Below are positions 51,388 through 60,910 of a stretch of DNA of 64,000 bases, in pieces. The stretch is from Sinomonas sp. R1AF57 (GTDB taxonomy: Bacteria > Actinomycetota > Actinomycetes > Actinomycetales > Micrococcaceae), in the NCBI RefSeq assembly GCF_002224485.1, contig NZ_CP022463.1, forward strand, positions 3,060,477 to 3,124,476. The letters run 5' to 3'. The notes below the pieces were generated by a model. That model made no database searches and had not been told where the DNA came from. It saw nothing but the letters and a program-made list of their open reading frames with translations. The position numbers were made by a program, and so were the translations under genes. Within the stretch, counting starts at the first letter, position 1; each line of letters starts with the position of its first letter.

Positions 51388-53469
51388 TCAGTCCATGCCG
51401 CGGAGGTCCAGCGTGAGCGCCGAGTCCGCCCCGTCCCGGAGCACCACCGGGATGCCCCAGTCCTGCTGGTACAGGTGGCAGGCGGCGTGGTCAGGGATCT
51501 CCTCGCCGGGCGCGCCGTCGCAGGCAGCGGCACGGGCGGTGATGTGCAGGACGCCCTCGGCGATCCCGGGGTTGAGCTCAAGCGTGCGCGCGAGGCCCTG
51601 CGACGTCCCCGTGCCGCCGAGCAGCAGCTCGGGCGGGGTCGAGGACACCTTCAGCTGGGTCGGGTCGCCCCACCGGTCGTCGAGCTTCTGCCCGGTCGGA
51701 GCGGCGAAACGCACCTTCAGGTCGAGTGGGCCGGCGGCGACGGCGGTGCGGGGACGCTGCGTCTGGCGTTCGCCCTCGTCGACCTGCTGCGCTTCCTTCG
51801 GAAGCGGCACGAGGACCAGCTCGTGCCGGTTCGTCTCGGTCACCAGCAGCAGCGGCTCGCCCTCCTCGGGCACGACGACGACCACGTCCGCGGGCTCCGC
51901 GAGTCCCCTCGCGAGCGTGGAGACGGCGCCGGTCGCGGGCTCGTACCGGCGCACGGCGCCGTTGTACGTGTCCGCGATGGCGACCGAGCCGTCGGGAAGG
52001 ACCGTCACGCCGAGCGGGTGCTGGAGGCGGGCGGTGTCCGAGTCGCCGTCGCGGAAGCCGAAGTCGAAGAGCCCCTTGCCCACGGCCGTCTCGACGACGA
52101 CGTCCCCGTTCCGCCCGGAATCGCCGAGGCGCAGGCGACGCAGGGCGGACGTCTCGGAGTCGGCGACCCAGAGGTCCCCGGAAGGGTCGACGGCGAGCCC
52201 GGACGGCTGCGCGAACCAGGACTGCGGCCCGGACCCGTCGAGGAGTCCTTCGAGGCCCGAGCCGGCGAGAATCGTGACCTCGTTGGTGAGGGGGTCGAAC
52301 GTGAAGATCTGGTGCGTGCCGGCCATCGCCACGACCGCCTTGCCGAGCTTCTCGCTCCACACGACGTCCCAGGGCGAGGAGAGCGAGACACCGGTGCCGT
52401 GCCCGAGGTAGCCGATGTCCTCGGCGTCGCCGGCGTACACGTCGTGGGGTGCCCCGGAACCGTCCGACGGCGAGCCGGCCGCGGCGGTGGCGGCAGCGCC
52501 GGCGTCGTCCTTCCCGGCCTTGGCCCACGTGCCCGCGCCGTCGCCGTCCACCCGGGCAGGGCCCGCGTCGAGGAGCCGCTGGACGCCGTTCCCAGCGAGG
52601 GTCTGCACGTAGCCGGAGCTGAGGGTGACGCCGCGGAGACGGTGGTTGACCGTGTCCGCGACGATGGCCTCGTAGCCGGTCTGCCACGCGACCGATGCCG
52701 GCAGGACGGCGATGCCCTGCGGCTCGTTGAACTGGGCGACCTCGGCCTGGCCGTCGAGGTGCCCCTTCGTGCCGGAGCCGATGACCCGCTCGACCGTGGT
52801 GAGGTCCGGGCGCAGCTCGACGAGGCGGTGGTGGCCGGTGTCGGCGACGAGGTAGTTGCCGTTGGGCAGCGGCACTGCCTGCCCGGGGAAGCGGAGGGTG
52901 CCCGCGGTGGGCTCGGGCGCGACGTACGGGCCGTCGCCGCGGTGGAGCGTGCCCTTGGCCGCGTGCTCGGCCACGAGCTCCTCTACCAGCACGCCGAGGC
53001 CGCCGCCGTGGCCCTCCCCGGACAGGTGCGCGACGATGTAGCCTTCGGGGTCGACGACGACGAGGGTCGGCCACGCGCGCGCCGTGTATGCCTGCCAGGT
53101 GAGCAGCTCAGGGTCGTCGAGGACCGGGTGGTGGATCTCGTAGCGCTCCACCGCGGCCGCGAGCGCCGCCGGGTCCGCTTCGTGCTCGAACTTGGGCGAG
53201 TGCACGCCGACGGTGACCAGGACGTCGCTGTACTTCTCCTCGAGCGGGCGCAGCTCGTCGAGGACGTGGAGGCAGTTGATGCAGCAGAAGGTCCAGAAGT
53301 CGAGGAGGACGATCTTGCCCCGCAGCGCCGCGAGGTCCAGCTCCTTGCCGCCCGTGTTGAGCCAGGCCCGGCCGCCGAGCTCGCTCGCGCGGACGCGACG
53401 GGCGGTGCGCACGGAGTCAGCGCGCAGGGCTCCGGCGCTGCGCTGGTCCTCAGTGGATTCTGCGGTCAC
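51388..53469 (-). CDS. Thioredoxin-like protein with C-terminal NHL beta-propeller
   Basis: A 693-residue protein. The N-terminal thioredoxin/TlpA fold (about residues 30-170) has DFWTFCCINCLHVLDEL, a CxxC-type site written CCINC. NHL repeats follow (GNYLVADTGHHRLVEL, EAIVADTVNHRLRGV, GDLWVADSETSALRRL). Such proteins are found in many bacteria (and as human NHLRC2) with no settled role; redox protein quality control is inferred. GTG 53469 has GAGGAG 5 bases upstream; GTG 53475 adds two residues. No signal peptide is visible. Confidence 0.87.
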   Translation of the reverse strand: MTAESTEDQRSAGALRADSVRTARRVRASELGGRAWLNTGGKELDLAALRGKIVLLDFWTFCCINCLHVLDELRPLEEKYSDVLVTVGVHSPKFEHEADPAALAAAVERYEIHHPVLDDPELLTWQAYTARAWPTLVVVDPEGYIVAHLSGEGHGGGLGVLVEELVAEHAAKGTLHRGDGPYVAPEPTAGTLRFPGQAVPLPNGNYLVADTGHHRLVELRPDLTTVERVIGSGTKGHLDGQAEVAQFNEPQGIAVLPASVAWQTGYEAIVADTVNHRLRGVTLSSGYVQTLAGNGVQRLLDAGPARVDGDGAGTWAKAGKDDAGAAATAAAGSPSDGSGAPHDVYAGDAEDIGYLGHGTGVSLSSPWDVVWSEKLGKAVVAMAGTHQIFTFDPLTNEVTILAGSGLEGLLDGSGPQSWFAQPSGLAVDPSGDLWVADSETSALRRLRLGDSGRNGDVVVETAVGKGLFDFGFRDGDSDTARLQHPLGVTVLPDGSVAIADTYNGAVRRYEPATGAVSTLARGLAEPADVVVVVPEEGEPLLLVTETNRHELVLVPLPKEAQQVDEGERQTQRPRTAVAAGPLDLKVRFAAPTGQKLDDRWGDPTQLKVSSTPPELLLGGTGTSQGLARTLELNPGIAEGVLHITARAAACDGAPGEEIPDHAACHLYQQDWGIPVVLRDGADSALTLDLRGMD

Positions 53470-53567
53470 GGGCACTCCTCATGCATGGTCGAGCGGGGCT
53501 TTAAGGGGCAACCCCATTATCCCGGGCTTTCTTCCCCACGTTACGCCGCGCGTCGCCGCACCCACAC

Positions 53568-53730
53568 GCCGAGGTCACCCCGTGTGCGCGCGATGTCACC
53601 CCACCGACGCCGAGGTCACCCCGTGTGCGCGCGAAGTCACCCCCACCGACGCCGATCCGGCACCGCACCGGTGACCTCGGCACCACACGGGGTGACCTCG
53701 GCACCACACGGGGTGACCTCGGCGGGGAGG
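53568..53730. repeat. Opposed 21-bp GAGGTCACCCC arrays
   Basis: Four units of about 21 bp in one orientation (53568 to about 53655, alternating two versions in a roughly 41-bp higher-order repeat) face three units in the opposite orientation (53670-53730). They fill most of the gap between the thioredoxin-NHL gene and the end of the CopD-CtaG gene. Confidence 0.8.
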
Positions 53731-53734
53731 GCGC

Positions 53735-55867
53735 CTACTGCCCCCGGGAGCGGTCGCGCTCGTTGAGGCGAGAGAACATCGCGTTGTACGCCTCGAGCTC
53801 GGCCTCGTGGTCGCGGTCCGCGGCGCGGTCCCGGCGTCGCGTCTCCCGGGCGTCCGAGGTGGACCACATGACCGCCACCCCGATGGCCACGAAGAGAGTC
53901 GGGATCTCGCCGATGCCCCAGGCCACGGCGCCGCCGGCCTGCTGGTCGGCGATCGCGGAGGGCCCCCACGTCCGCCCCAGATTGCCGAAGTACCCGGGCT
54001 CGAGCAGGATGTCGGAGCCCATGATGGCCACGCCGAAGAAGGCGTGGAACGCCATGGTCGCAAACAGGAGCAGAAGCCGCAGCGGGTACGGGGCACGGCG
54101 CGGGAGCGGATCAGAGCCGATCATCGTCAGCACGAAGATGTACCCCGTGAGCGTGAAGTGCAGGTTCATGAGCTCGTGGCCCACGTGGTCGCGCATGGCG
54201 TACCCGAAGATGTCCGAGTAGTAGAACAGGATGATCGACCCGGCGAAGTTCGCGGCGGCGAAGAGCGGGTGCGTCACGAGCTGCGACCACTTGGAGTGCA
54301 CGAACACGAGGATCCACTCGCGCAGCCCCCGGCTGCCGTCGCCGCGGGGCGTGAGCGCCTTGAGGGCGAGCGTGATCGGGGACCCGAGCACGAGGAAGAT
54401 CGGTGCGACCATCGTGAGCATCATGTGGTCCACCATGTGCGCGGAGAACAGGACGCGCCCGTACACGGCCGGCGGCCCGCTCGTGATGTAGGTGAGCGCG
54501 GCAAGTCCCACGAACCACGTCAGCGCCCTCGCCCAAGGCCACGAGTCGCCGCGCCGCACCACCTTGACGATCCCGAGCGCGTACGTGACGGCGCCGAACA
54601 GTGCCACGGCGACCCAGAGCCAGTCGGCGCGCCACTCGGTCAGCCAGCGTGCAGGGGTGAGCTCGGGCGGGAGCTCGTAGCCGGTGAGGATGAAGGCCGG
54701 CGAGGCGTCCGGGGCGTAGGTCGTCGGTTCGGGCGGCGCGGAGCGCGACAGTGCGACCGCGACCCCGGACACCGCGCCCATCACGACGAGCTCGACGCCG
54801 ATGAGCTGCCACAGCACCCGGCGCGCCGACGCCCCGCGGCCCAGCTGCGGGATGACCCACTGGCGGTGCATGAAGCCGATCCCGCCGAGCACGAGGGCGA
54901 GGGCCGTCTTGACGAGGATCAGCTGCCCGTACGCGGACCCGACGAGGTCGCCGAGGTTCGGGAGCCGGATCAGGGCGTTGATGACGCCGGACGCCACGAC
55001 GAGCAGGAATGCGAACAGCGCGAGCGCGGAGAACCGCCGCAGCGCGGCCTCGGTCGCGTCGGCAGCACGCACGACGGCGCGTCCCCCACTCCCGTCGGCC
55101 GCGGAACCCGGGCGGTCCGCACCGCCGGCGAGGGTCCGTCCGAGCAGGGCCAGGACGCCGACGCCGCCGAGCCAGAGCGAGGCTCCGACGAGGTGCAGGC
55201 CGAGGGAGTTGATGGCACCCTCGTGGTCGCCGGCGCTGGCGGAGTGCCCGATCAGCGCGAGCGGGACGAGGCCCCCGAGAGCGAGGAGCCCGGTGAGGGC
55301 AAGGCCCGTGAGCGATCGGACCGCGAACAGGAGGGTCGCCACGACTGCCGCGATGATCACCATGCTGAGCCAGGCGCGCCCGACGTCCAGGTCGGTCATG
55401 AAGAAGACCAGCTGCTTGGTGTAGTCCGCGCTGCCGGAGAGGGGCTGCCCCACGAGGTCCGAGTGGGTCAGGACGAGGACGGCGATCGCGCTGATCGTCC
55501 ACGCGATGGCGCCCGCGGTGGCAATGCGCAGGGACCGCGTGAAGGCGGGGTGCTCATCGGCGTCGTCGTGCCCGTGGTCGGTACGCCGTCGCGAGGGGTA
55601 CCGGGGCAGGACGCCCACGGCGAAGGTGATCCCTCCGATCACCAGCGCGAGGGAGACGTTGAGCACCGCCTTCGCGACAGGGAGGCCCCACCGGACGAGG
55701 GCACCCGGGTCGAGCACCTGCCGCGGGCCGGCCGCCCCGGAGAACAGGAGCCCTGCAGCGAGCGCCGCCAGCACCGCGACGCCTGCTCCGATCGCCCAGC
55801 CGCGCACGGGTCCGCCCGTGGCGGTGTCGTGGGCGGGCGGACGGACGGGAAGAGCAGAACGAGGCAC
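53735..55867 (-). CDS. CopD / caa3-type cytochrome oxidase assembly (CtaG) fusion protein
   Basis: A 710-residue membrane protein. The N-terminal half contains CopD-like copper-uptake helices (LHLVGASLWLGGVGVL, about residues 45-400) and the C-terminal half is caa3_CtaG-like (SAHMVDHMMLTMVAPIFLVLGSP, FHAFFGVAIMGSD). His and Met residues are likely copper ligands. Such fusions are common in actinobacteria and aid copper delivery to cytochrome c oxidase. GTG 55867 is preceded by GGAGAATGG; an ATG at 55909 is possible. Confidence 0.87.
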   Translation of the reverse strand: MPRSALPVRPPAHDTATGGPVRGWAIGAGVAVLAALAAGLLFSGAAGPRQVLDPGALVRWGLPVAKAVLNVSLALVIGGITFAVGVLPRYPSRRRTDHGHDDADEHPAFTRSLRIATAGAIAWTISAIAVLVLTHSDLVGQPLSGSADYTKQLVFFMTDLDVGRAWLSMVIIAAVVATLLFAVRSLTGLALTGLLALGGLVPLALIGHSASAGDHEGAINSLGLHLVGASLWLGGVGVLALLGRTLAGGADRPGSAADGSGGRAVVRAADATEAALRRFSALALFAFLLVVASGVINALIRLPNLGDLVGSAYGQLILVKTALALVLGGIGFMHRQWVIPQLGRGASARRVLWQLIGVELVVMGAVSGVAVALSRSAPPEPTTYAPDASPAFILTGYELPPELTPARWLTEWRADWLWVAVALFGAVTYALGIVKVVRRGDSWPWARALTWFVGLAALTYITSGPPAVYGRVLFSAHMVDHMMLTMVAPIFLVLGSPITLALKALTPRGDGSRGLREWILVFVHSKWSQLVTHPLFAAANFAGSIILFYYSDIFGYAMRDHVGHELMNLHFTLTGYIFVLTMIGSDPLPRRAPYPLRLLLLFATMAFHAFFGVAIMGSDILLEPGYFGNLGRTWGPSAIADQQAGGAVAWGIGEIPTLFVAIGVAVMWSTSDARETRRRDRAADRDHEAELEAYNAMFSRLNERDRSRGQ

Positions 55868-55929
55868 CTGTCCATTCTCCCCCACCGGCCCGGGACGGAT
55901 CTCCACCACCGGGTGGGGGCCTTAACGCC

Positions 55930-55965
55930 CTCAGGGGGCAGCGGTGCCTCCCGCCGCCCCCTGAG
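55930..55965 (-). terminator. Hairpin after the HU gene
   Basis: CTCAGGGGGC (55930-55939) and GCCCCCTGAG (55956-55965) pair perfectly 12 bases past the HU stop. Confidence 0.6.
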
Positions 55966-55977
55966 AAGGGAAAAGCC

Positions 55978-56262
55978 TTACTTGCCGGACGCTGCGGCCT
56001 TGAGCTTCGAGCCCGCGGTGAGCTTGACGCTGTAGCCGGCCGGGATCTCGATGGCGGCGCCGGTCTGGGGGTTGCGGCCGGTGCGGGCGGCACGCTCGGT
56101 GCGCTCGACGGCGAGCCAGCCCGGGATGCTGACCTTCTCACCGTTCGCGACGGAGGTCTCGAAGACCTCGAACAGTGCGTCGAGCACACCATTGACGGCG
56201 GTCTGGCTCAGGCTGGTCTTGCCGGCAACCTCTGCAACCAGCTCGCTGCGGTTCTTAGCCAT
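55978..56262 (-). CDS. hup: HU-family DNA-binding protein
   Basis: A 94-residue nucleoid protein: MAKNRSELVAEVAGKTSLSQ begins the dimerisation helices, GRNPQTGAAIEIPAGYSVKL forms the DNA-wrapping arm. The Lys/Ala-rich tail of actinobacterial HupB is absent, so it is the short form. AGGAGG precedes the ATG. Confidence 0.95.
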   Translation of the reverse strand: MAKNRSELVAEVAGKTSLSQTAVNGVLDALFEVFETSVANGEKVSIPGWLAVERTERAARTGRNPQTGAAIEIPAGYSVKLTAGSKLKAAASGK

Positions 56263-56488
56263 GTGTCCTCCTGGACGTGTGGATTGTTCATGCCAGTCCC
56301 CGCGCGGCTTTCGCCCGGGGCCTGCTGTTACCGCAACTTACCAGTTGGGAGGCGCGACGCCAGCAGAAACCCGCGTGTTTCCGCGGTTTTCCGGGCTTTT
56401 TCCCTTCTGAAGGCAGCCCAGCGCCCCTTAACCGAGTGCCGAAGTCCCATATCCGGACCAGGTCGGCGGGGGAAAGTACCGTGGGAGG

Positions 56489-57379
56489 GTGACCGATTCC
56501 ACGCCGCTGAACGCCGGGCAGATCGCCCTACTCGAGGCGTGGTTCGGGGCCTGGGAGGTGCTCGAGGACCTCTCGTGGGGGGTCCAGGGCATCCACGTCC
56601 TGCGGGTGCGGACGGCGCGCGGGACCGCCGTCGTGAAGGCGTCCGAGACGGGCCACCACATCCAGCGTGAGGTGCGGGCCCATCGCCGGATGACGGTGCC
56701 GCTCGCCTCGCTCGACCCGCCGCGGGCGTCCCGGCTCCTCCACGCCGACACCCGCGCGGGCGTCCTCGTCACGACGTGGCTGCCCGGCCGCCTCCTCGAA
56801 GGGAGCGCCCACGAGCGGTCCGAGGAGGCGTTCCGCCAGGCCGGCCAGCTCCTCTCGCTCGTCCACGTGCCCGGTGAGAAGACGGCCAGCTATGACCCCG
56901 CGGCGCTGAACAAGGTCGGCGACTTCCTCGGCCGCGCCAGGGGCCTGGCCCCCGCAGCCCACCTGCGCGCCGTCGAGCGCGCGGCACAGGCGCACAGGCC
57001 GGAGCCGCGGCTCCTGTATGCGACCCACGGCGACTACACACCGCGCAACTGGCTCGTCGACGGCGATCCGTCCGCCGGCGGGAGCGTGTCCGTCATCGAC
57101 TGGGGCCGCGCCGGGTACCGGCCGTGGGTCACCGACCTCGTCCGGCTCGAACACCAGTGGTTCGAGCCGGACCGGCGGGGGACGCCCGACGCCGCACGGC
57201 TGCGGGCGGCGTTCTACGCCGGCTACGGCCGCGACCCGGCCCGGGAGGCGGGCTCATGGCGCCTCGACAACATCCTGCAGTCTCTGGGGACGATCGTGTG
57301 GGCCCACGACGTCGGCGACCCCGCGTTCGAGGAGGAGGGCCGGCGCATGCTGGCCCGTGTGGTGGACTGGCTCGCCTGA
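56489..57379 (+). CDS. Aminoglycoside phosphotransferase/choline kinase-like protein
   Basis: A 296-residue kinase-fold protein with HGDYTPRNW (catalytic loop) and VIDWGRAGYRPWVTDLVRLEHQWF (metal-binding DxG-like region). The family phosphorylates small molecules; the substrate is not known, and antibiotic resistance should not be assumed. The GTG start at 56489 has both GGGAGG and a TACCGT box just upstream. Confidence 0.82.
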   Translation: MTDSTPLNAGQIALLEAWFGAWEVLEDLSWGVQGIHVLRVRTARGTAVVKASETGHHIQREVRAHRRMTVPLASLDPPRASRLLHADTRAGVLVTTWLPGRLLEGSAHERSEEAFRQAGQLLSLVHVPGEKTASYDPAALNKVGDFLGRARGLAPAAHLRAVERAAQAHRPEPRLLYATHGDYTPRNWLVDGDPSAGGSVSVIDWGRAGYRPWVTDLVRLEHQWFEPDRRGTPDAARLRAAFYAGYGRDPAREAGSWRLDNILQSLGTIVWAHDVGDPAFEEEGRRMLARVVDWLA

Positions 57380-57424
57380 GCCTGCTGTCCCGGGTCCAGC
57401 GCACCGGCCCTCGCCCCACGGGCG

Positions 57425-58270
57425 TCACCTCGCGTCGGGACGGTGCCCCTGCTTCGCCAGCTGGATCTGCTCGTAGACGTGGTGCCGGAGCTCGGTGAAG
57501 CGCGGCAGGGCACGGGTCTCGAGCTGGTCTCGCTCGGCGGGCAGGTCGATCACGAGGTCCTCCTGCACCACCGTCGGCGAGGACGAGAGGATGATCACGC
57601 GCTGGCCCAGGTACACCGACTCGTCGATGTCGTGCGTGACGAACAGGACGGTGACGCCGAGGTCCTTCCAGATCCGCCGGATGAGGTCCTCGAGGTCGGC
57701 ACGGGTCTGGGCGTCGACTGCTGCGAAGGGCTCGTCCATGAGGAGCACCTCGGGCTGGTACGCGACCGCACGCGCGATGGCCACGCGCTGCTGCATGCCG
57801 CCCGAGAGCTGCCAGGGGTACGACCGCGGGACGTGCGCGAGGCCCACGGCCTCGAGGGCCTGGCTGACGAGCTTCTCCCGCTCGGCCTTCGGGACGCCCG
57901 CGTTCTTGAGCGGGAGCTCCACGTTGTCCTTGACGCGCAGCCACGGGAACAGGGACCGGCCGTACTCCTGGAACACGACAGCCATCTTCTTGGGCGGCCC
58001 CGTGACCTTCTTCCCGTCCAGGACCACCTCTCCCTCGGTCGTGGAGAGCAGGCCGGCGATGCATTTGAGCAGGGTGGTCTTGCCCGAGCCCGACGGCCCG
58101 ACGATGCACGCGAGCTCGTTGTGGCCGAGGTCGAACGTGAGGTCCCGGACTGCCTCGACGGGGCCGGCGTCCGTGCGGTAGACCTTCTTCACGCCGCGCA
58201 CGGAGAGGAGGGCCTCGCCCTCGGGGAGGGTGCGCCCGCGGGGGACGGTCTGGGTCTGGTCAGGCTGCAT
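57425..58270 (-). CDS. ABC transporter ATPase (SsuB/TauB/NMT1-type importer)
   Basis: A 281-residue ATPase: Walker A IVGPSGSGKTTLLKCI, Q-loop VVFQEYGRSLFPWL, signature LSGGMQQRVAIARA and Walker B LLMDEPFAAVDAQTR. Last of five genes; its start overlaps the preceding permease by 11 bases. It energises import of the compound bound by the two lipoproteins. Confidence 0.9.
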   Translation of the reverse strand: MQPDQTQTVPRGRTLPEGEALLSVRGVKKVYRTDAGPVEAVRDLTFDLGHNELACIVGPSGSGKTTLLKCIAGLLSTTEGEVVLDGKKVTGPPKKMAVVFQEYGRSLFPWLRVKDNVELPLKNAGVPKAEREKLVSQALEAVGLAHVPRSYPWQLSGGMQQRVAIARAVAYQPEVLLMDEPFAAVDAQTRADLEDLIRRIWKDLGVTVLFVTHDIDESVYLGQRVIILSSSPTVVQEDLVIDLPAERDQLETRALPRFTELRHHVYEQIQLAKQGHRPDAR

Positions 58271-59033
58271 TCTCTACCTCTTTAAGGCCGTTGTACCAGC
58301 GGAGGACGATCCGCTGGATCCACTGGAAGATGAGCGACATGGCCACGCCGATGAGGCCCAGGACGACGATCCCGGACCACATCTCGGGGATCGCGAACGA
58401 GCGCTGGAACTGCACGATGGTGAACCCGAGGCCGGACGAGGATGCGAACATCTCCGAGATCACCATGAGGATCAGGCCGATCGAGAGGCTCTGGCGCACA
58501 CCGGCGAAGATCTGCGGCGCGGCCGAGGGCAGGATCTGGTACCGGACCCTGCTGAAGCCCGTGATCCCATAGGAGCGGGTGGTCTCGTTCTGCACCGGGT
58601 CAATGGCGCGGACGCCCTCGATGGTGTTCAGCAGCACGGGCCACACGCAGCCCGACACGATCACGGCGACCTTCATCGAGTCGTTGATGCCGACGATGAG
58701 CATGAGCACCGGAACGAGCACGGGCGGCGGGATGGCGCGGAAGAACTCGAAGACCGGTTCGGTGAGCGCCCGCAGCACGGGGCTCAGGCCCACGAGCAGG
58801 CCGAGCACGATGCCCAGGACGATCGCCACGGCGAGTCCCGCCAGGAGCCTCAGGATGCTGGGGAGCATGTCCGTGAGGAGCCGGTCCCCGAACCAGGTGG
58901 CCGGGAACTTCTCGGCGAGCGCGCCCGGGGTGGGCACGAAGAAGTTCGGAGCGCCCGAGGTTGCCGCCCACCACAGCGCGATGAGCAGGACCGGGAGCCC
59001 GATCCCGTAGAGGAAAGCCTTGAGGATCTTCAT
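58260..59033 (-). CDS. ABC transporter permease (SsuC/TauC-like), second copy
   Basis: A 257-residue permease with about six helices and the coupling-helix region around ETTRSYGITGFSRVRYQILPSAAP. Start ATG 59033 overlaps the first permease stop (ATGA). The two permeases differ clearly and probably form a heterodimer. Confidence 0.88.
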   Translation of the reverse strand: MKILKAFLYGIGLPVLLIALWWAATSGAPNFFVPTPGALAEKFPATWFGDRLLTDMLPSILRLLAGLAVAIVLGIVLGLLVGLSPVLRALTEPVFEFFRAIPPPVLVPVLMLIVGINDSMKVAVIVSGCVWPVLLNTIEGVRAIDPVQNETTRSYGITGFSRVRYQILPSAAPQIFAGVRQSLSIGLILMVISEMFASSSGLGFTIVQFQRSFAIPEMWSGIVVLGLIGVAMSLIFQWIQRIVLRWYNGLKEVENAA

Positions 59034-59893
59034 GCCGCGACCTCCCCGCGGATCGACGGATGCCAGGCCAGGACGCGCCTCTCGACCCACCGTGCGGCGA
59101 GGTTGACGAGGACGCCGAGCAGGCCGGTGGCGAGGATGAGGGCATACATACCGGAGATGGCGCCGCCGGACTGTGCGAGGGCGATCTCGCGGCCGAGGCC
59201 GGGGGAACCGATGACGAGCTCGGCCGTGATCGCCAGGATCAGCGCGACCGAGGCGGCCAGCCGCACGCCCGTCATGAGGTACGGGAGGACGGTGGGGAAC
59301 ACGACGTCGCGCACGCGCTGCCACCACGAGAAGCCGTAGCTCCTCGCGGTGTTCATCGCCACTGTGTCGACGTCCGCGACCCCGTACAGGACCTGGATGA
59401 GCACCTGCCAGAAGCTCGCGTACACGACGAGCATGAGCGTGGACTCGATCTTGATGCCGAACAGCAGCACCGCGAGCGGGATGAGCGCGACCGACGGGAT
59501 CGGGCGCAGGAACTCGATGGTCGAGTTCGTGGCCCGCCGCAGGAACGGGAACATCCCGATCACGAGGCCCAGCACGGTGGCGAGCACCACGGCGATCGCG
59601 AGGCCGACGGCCCAGGCCGACATCGTGTCCGCCACGGCCTTCCAGAACAGCGCGAGGCCGAAGTCGTTCGCGAGCGCGGCCAGCACCTCCGAGGCCGGGG
59701 GGAGGTACTTCGCCTGGATGATCCCGCTCGCCGGCGCCAGCTCCCATAGGGCGAGGAAGGCGAGGATGCCCACGACGCCGAGCACCGGCGTCTTCCACCC
59801 GCGCCGCCCTCCGCCGGCCCGCGGCTTCGAGCGCCGCGTGGCCGGCACGGACGCCGCGGGGCGCCCGCTGGCCTGAGTTGCCTCGGTGCTCAT
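59030..59893 (-). CDS. ABC transporter permease (SsuC/TauC-like), first copy
   Basis: A 287-residue permease with a basic N-terminal extension (about 35 residues) and six helices; coupling loop NTARSYGFSWWQRVRDVVFPTVLP. Start ATG 59893 overlaps the binding-protein stop (ATGA). Confidence 0.88.
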   Translation of the reverse strand: MSTEATQASGRPAASVPATRRSKPRAGGGRRGWKTPVLGVVGILAFLALWELAPASGIIQAKYLPPASEVLAALANDFGLALFWKAVADTMSAWAVGLAIAVVLATVLGLVIGMFPFLRRATNSTIEFLRPIPSVALIPLAVLLFGIKIESTLMLVVYASFWQVLIQVLYGVADVDTVAMNTARSYGFSWWQRVRDVVFPTVLPYLMTGVRLAASVALILAITAELVIGSPGLGREIALAQSGGAISGMYALILATGLLGVLVNLAARWVERRVLAWHPSIRGEVAA

Positions 59894-60873
59894 CGCGGCA
59901 GGAGGTCGTCGAGGTTCACGGGCTTGCTGAGGGTGCCGTACTTCTGCGCGGCGTCGCCCAGCTTCTGCACGGCCGCCCGGTCGAACGCGCTGCGGTACAG
60001 GGGCAGGTTCATCTTCGCGCGCGTCGCGGCGTCGATCTTGGTGTACGTGCCCACGATGTCCCGGACCTCCTGGGGGTGCTCCTGCGCGTACTCGAGGGAC
60101 TTGTTCATCGCACGCGTGAACTTGCCGACGAGCTCGGGCTTGTTCTTCACAGTGTCCCCGCTCGTGAAGTACCCGGCGATGTCGAGCTTCGGGTCGAACT
60201 CGACGAAGTTGTTGCTGATCACCCGGTCGCCTGCCTCGACGCCTGCGGTGCGGAACGGGTCCAGGATCCACGCGGCGTCGACCACGCCCTTCTCGAGCGC
60301 TGCCTGGGCGTCGGGGAAGGCGACCTCGACAAACTGGACAGTGGACGGGTCCCCGCCCGCCTTCTCCACGACCGACTTGATGGTCGTGTCGCCGATGTTG
60401 GCCAGGTTGTTGACGGAGACCTTCTTGCCGGCGAGGTCCTTCGCGGTCTTGATCGGCGAGTCAGCCTTGACGAGCACCGCGCCGAACTCCTTGGCGGGGT
60501 CGCCCGTGGAGGACGCGCCGTCGGCCACGAACCGCATGTCGAGGCCCTTGTCGCGAGCGACCATGACGGAGATGAGGTTGGAGAACGCGAAGTCGTAGCT
60601 GCCGGACTGCACCCCGGGCACGATCGCCGAACCGCCGGTGGCGGTCTGGATGTCGAGGTCGAGGCCCTCCTCGGTGAAGAAGCCCTTGGACTTGCCGAGC
60701 CAGATCGGCGCGGTGTCCACGATCGGGATCACTCCGACCGTGATCTTCTGCGCCTGGCCGCCTCCGCCTCCGGCGGCGGTCTGCGACCCGCCGCTGGGCG
60801 AGCCCGAGCCGCAGGCGGCGAGGGAGAGGATGGTGAGCGCTGCGGCTGCTGCCGTCGCGATGCGCTTCATCAT
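59890..60873 (-). CDS. NMT1/TauA-like substrate-binding lipoprotein 1
   Basis: A 327-residue lipoprotein; lipobox LAAC at about residues 18-21, then a Gly/Ser linker and a two-lobed periplasmic-binding fold (KITVGVIPIVDTAPIWLGKSKGFF). AAAGGAA precedes ATG 60873. It is clearly related to the next gene upstream (for example VEVAFPDAQAALEKGVVDAAWILDP against SEVAFPDAQAQLDRGNIDAAWVPEP). Confidence 0.9.
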   Translation of the reverse strand: MMKRIATAAAAALTILSLAACGSGSPSGGSQTAAGGGGGQAQKITVGVIPIVDTAPIWLGKSKGFFTEEGLDLDIQTATGGSAIVPGVQSGSYDFAFSNLISVMVARDKGLDMRFVADGASSTGDPAKEFGAVLVKADSPIKTAKDLAGKKVSVNNLANIGDTTIKSVVEKAGGDPSTVQFVEVAFPDAQAALEKGVVDAAWILDPFRTAGVEAGDRVISNNFVEFDPKLDIAGYFTSGDTVKNKPELVGKFTRAMNKSLEYAQEHPQEVRDIVGTYTKIDAATRAKMNLPLYRSAFDRAAVQKLGDAAQKYGTLSKPVNLDDLLPR

Positions 60874-60910
60874 GGGTGCGTTCCTTTCAGGTCCCCGGGT
60901 GCGGGCGGGG

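Noticed and set aside
56489..57379. Antibiotic-resistance aminoglycoside phosphotransferase
   Set aside because: Only the general kinase-fold motifs are present; context gives no support for a specific drug substrate.
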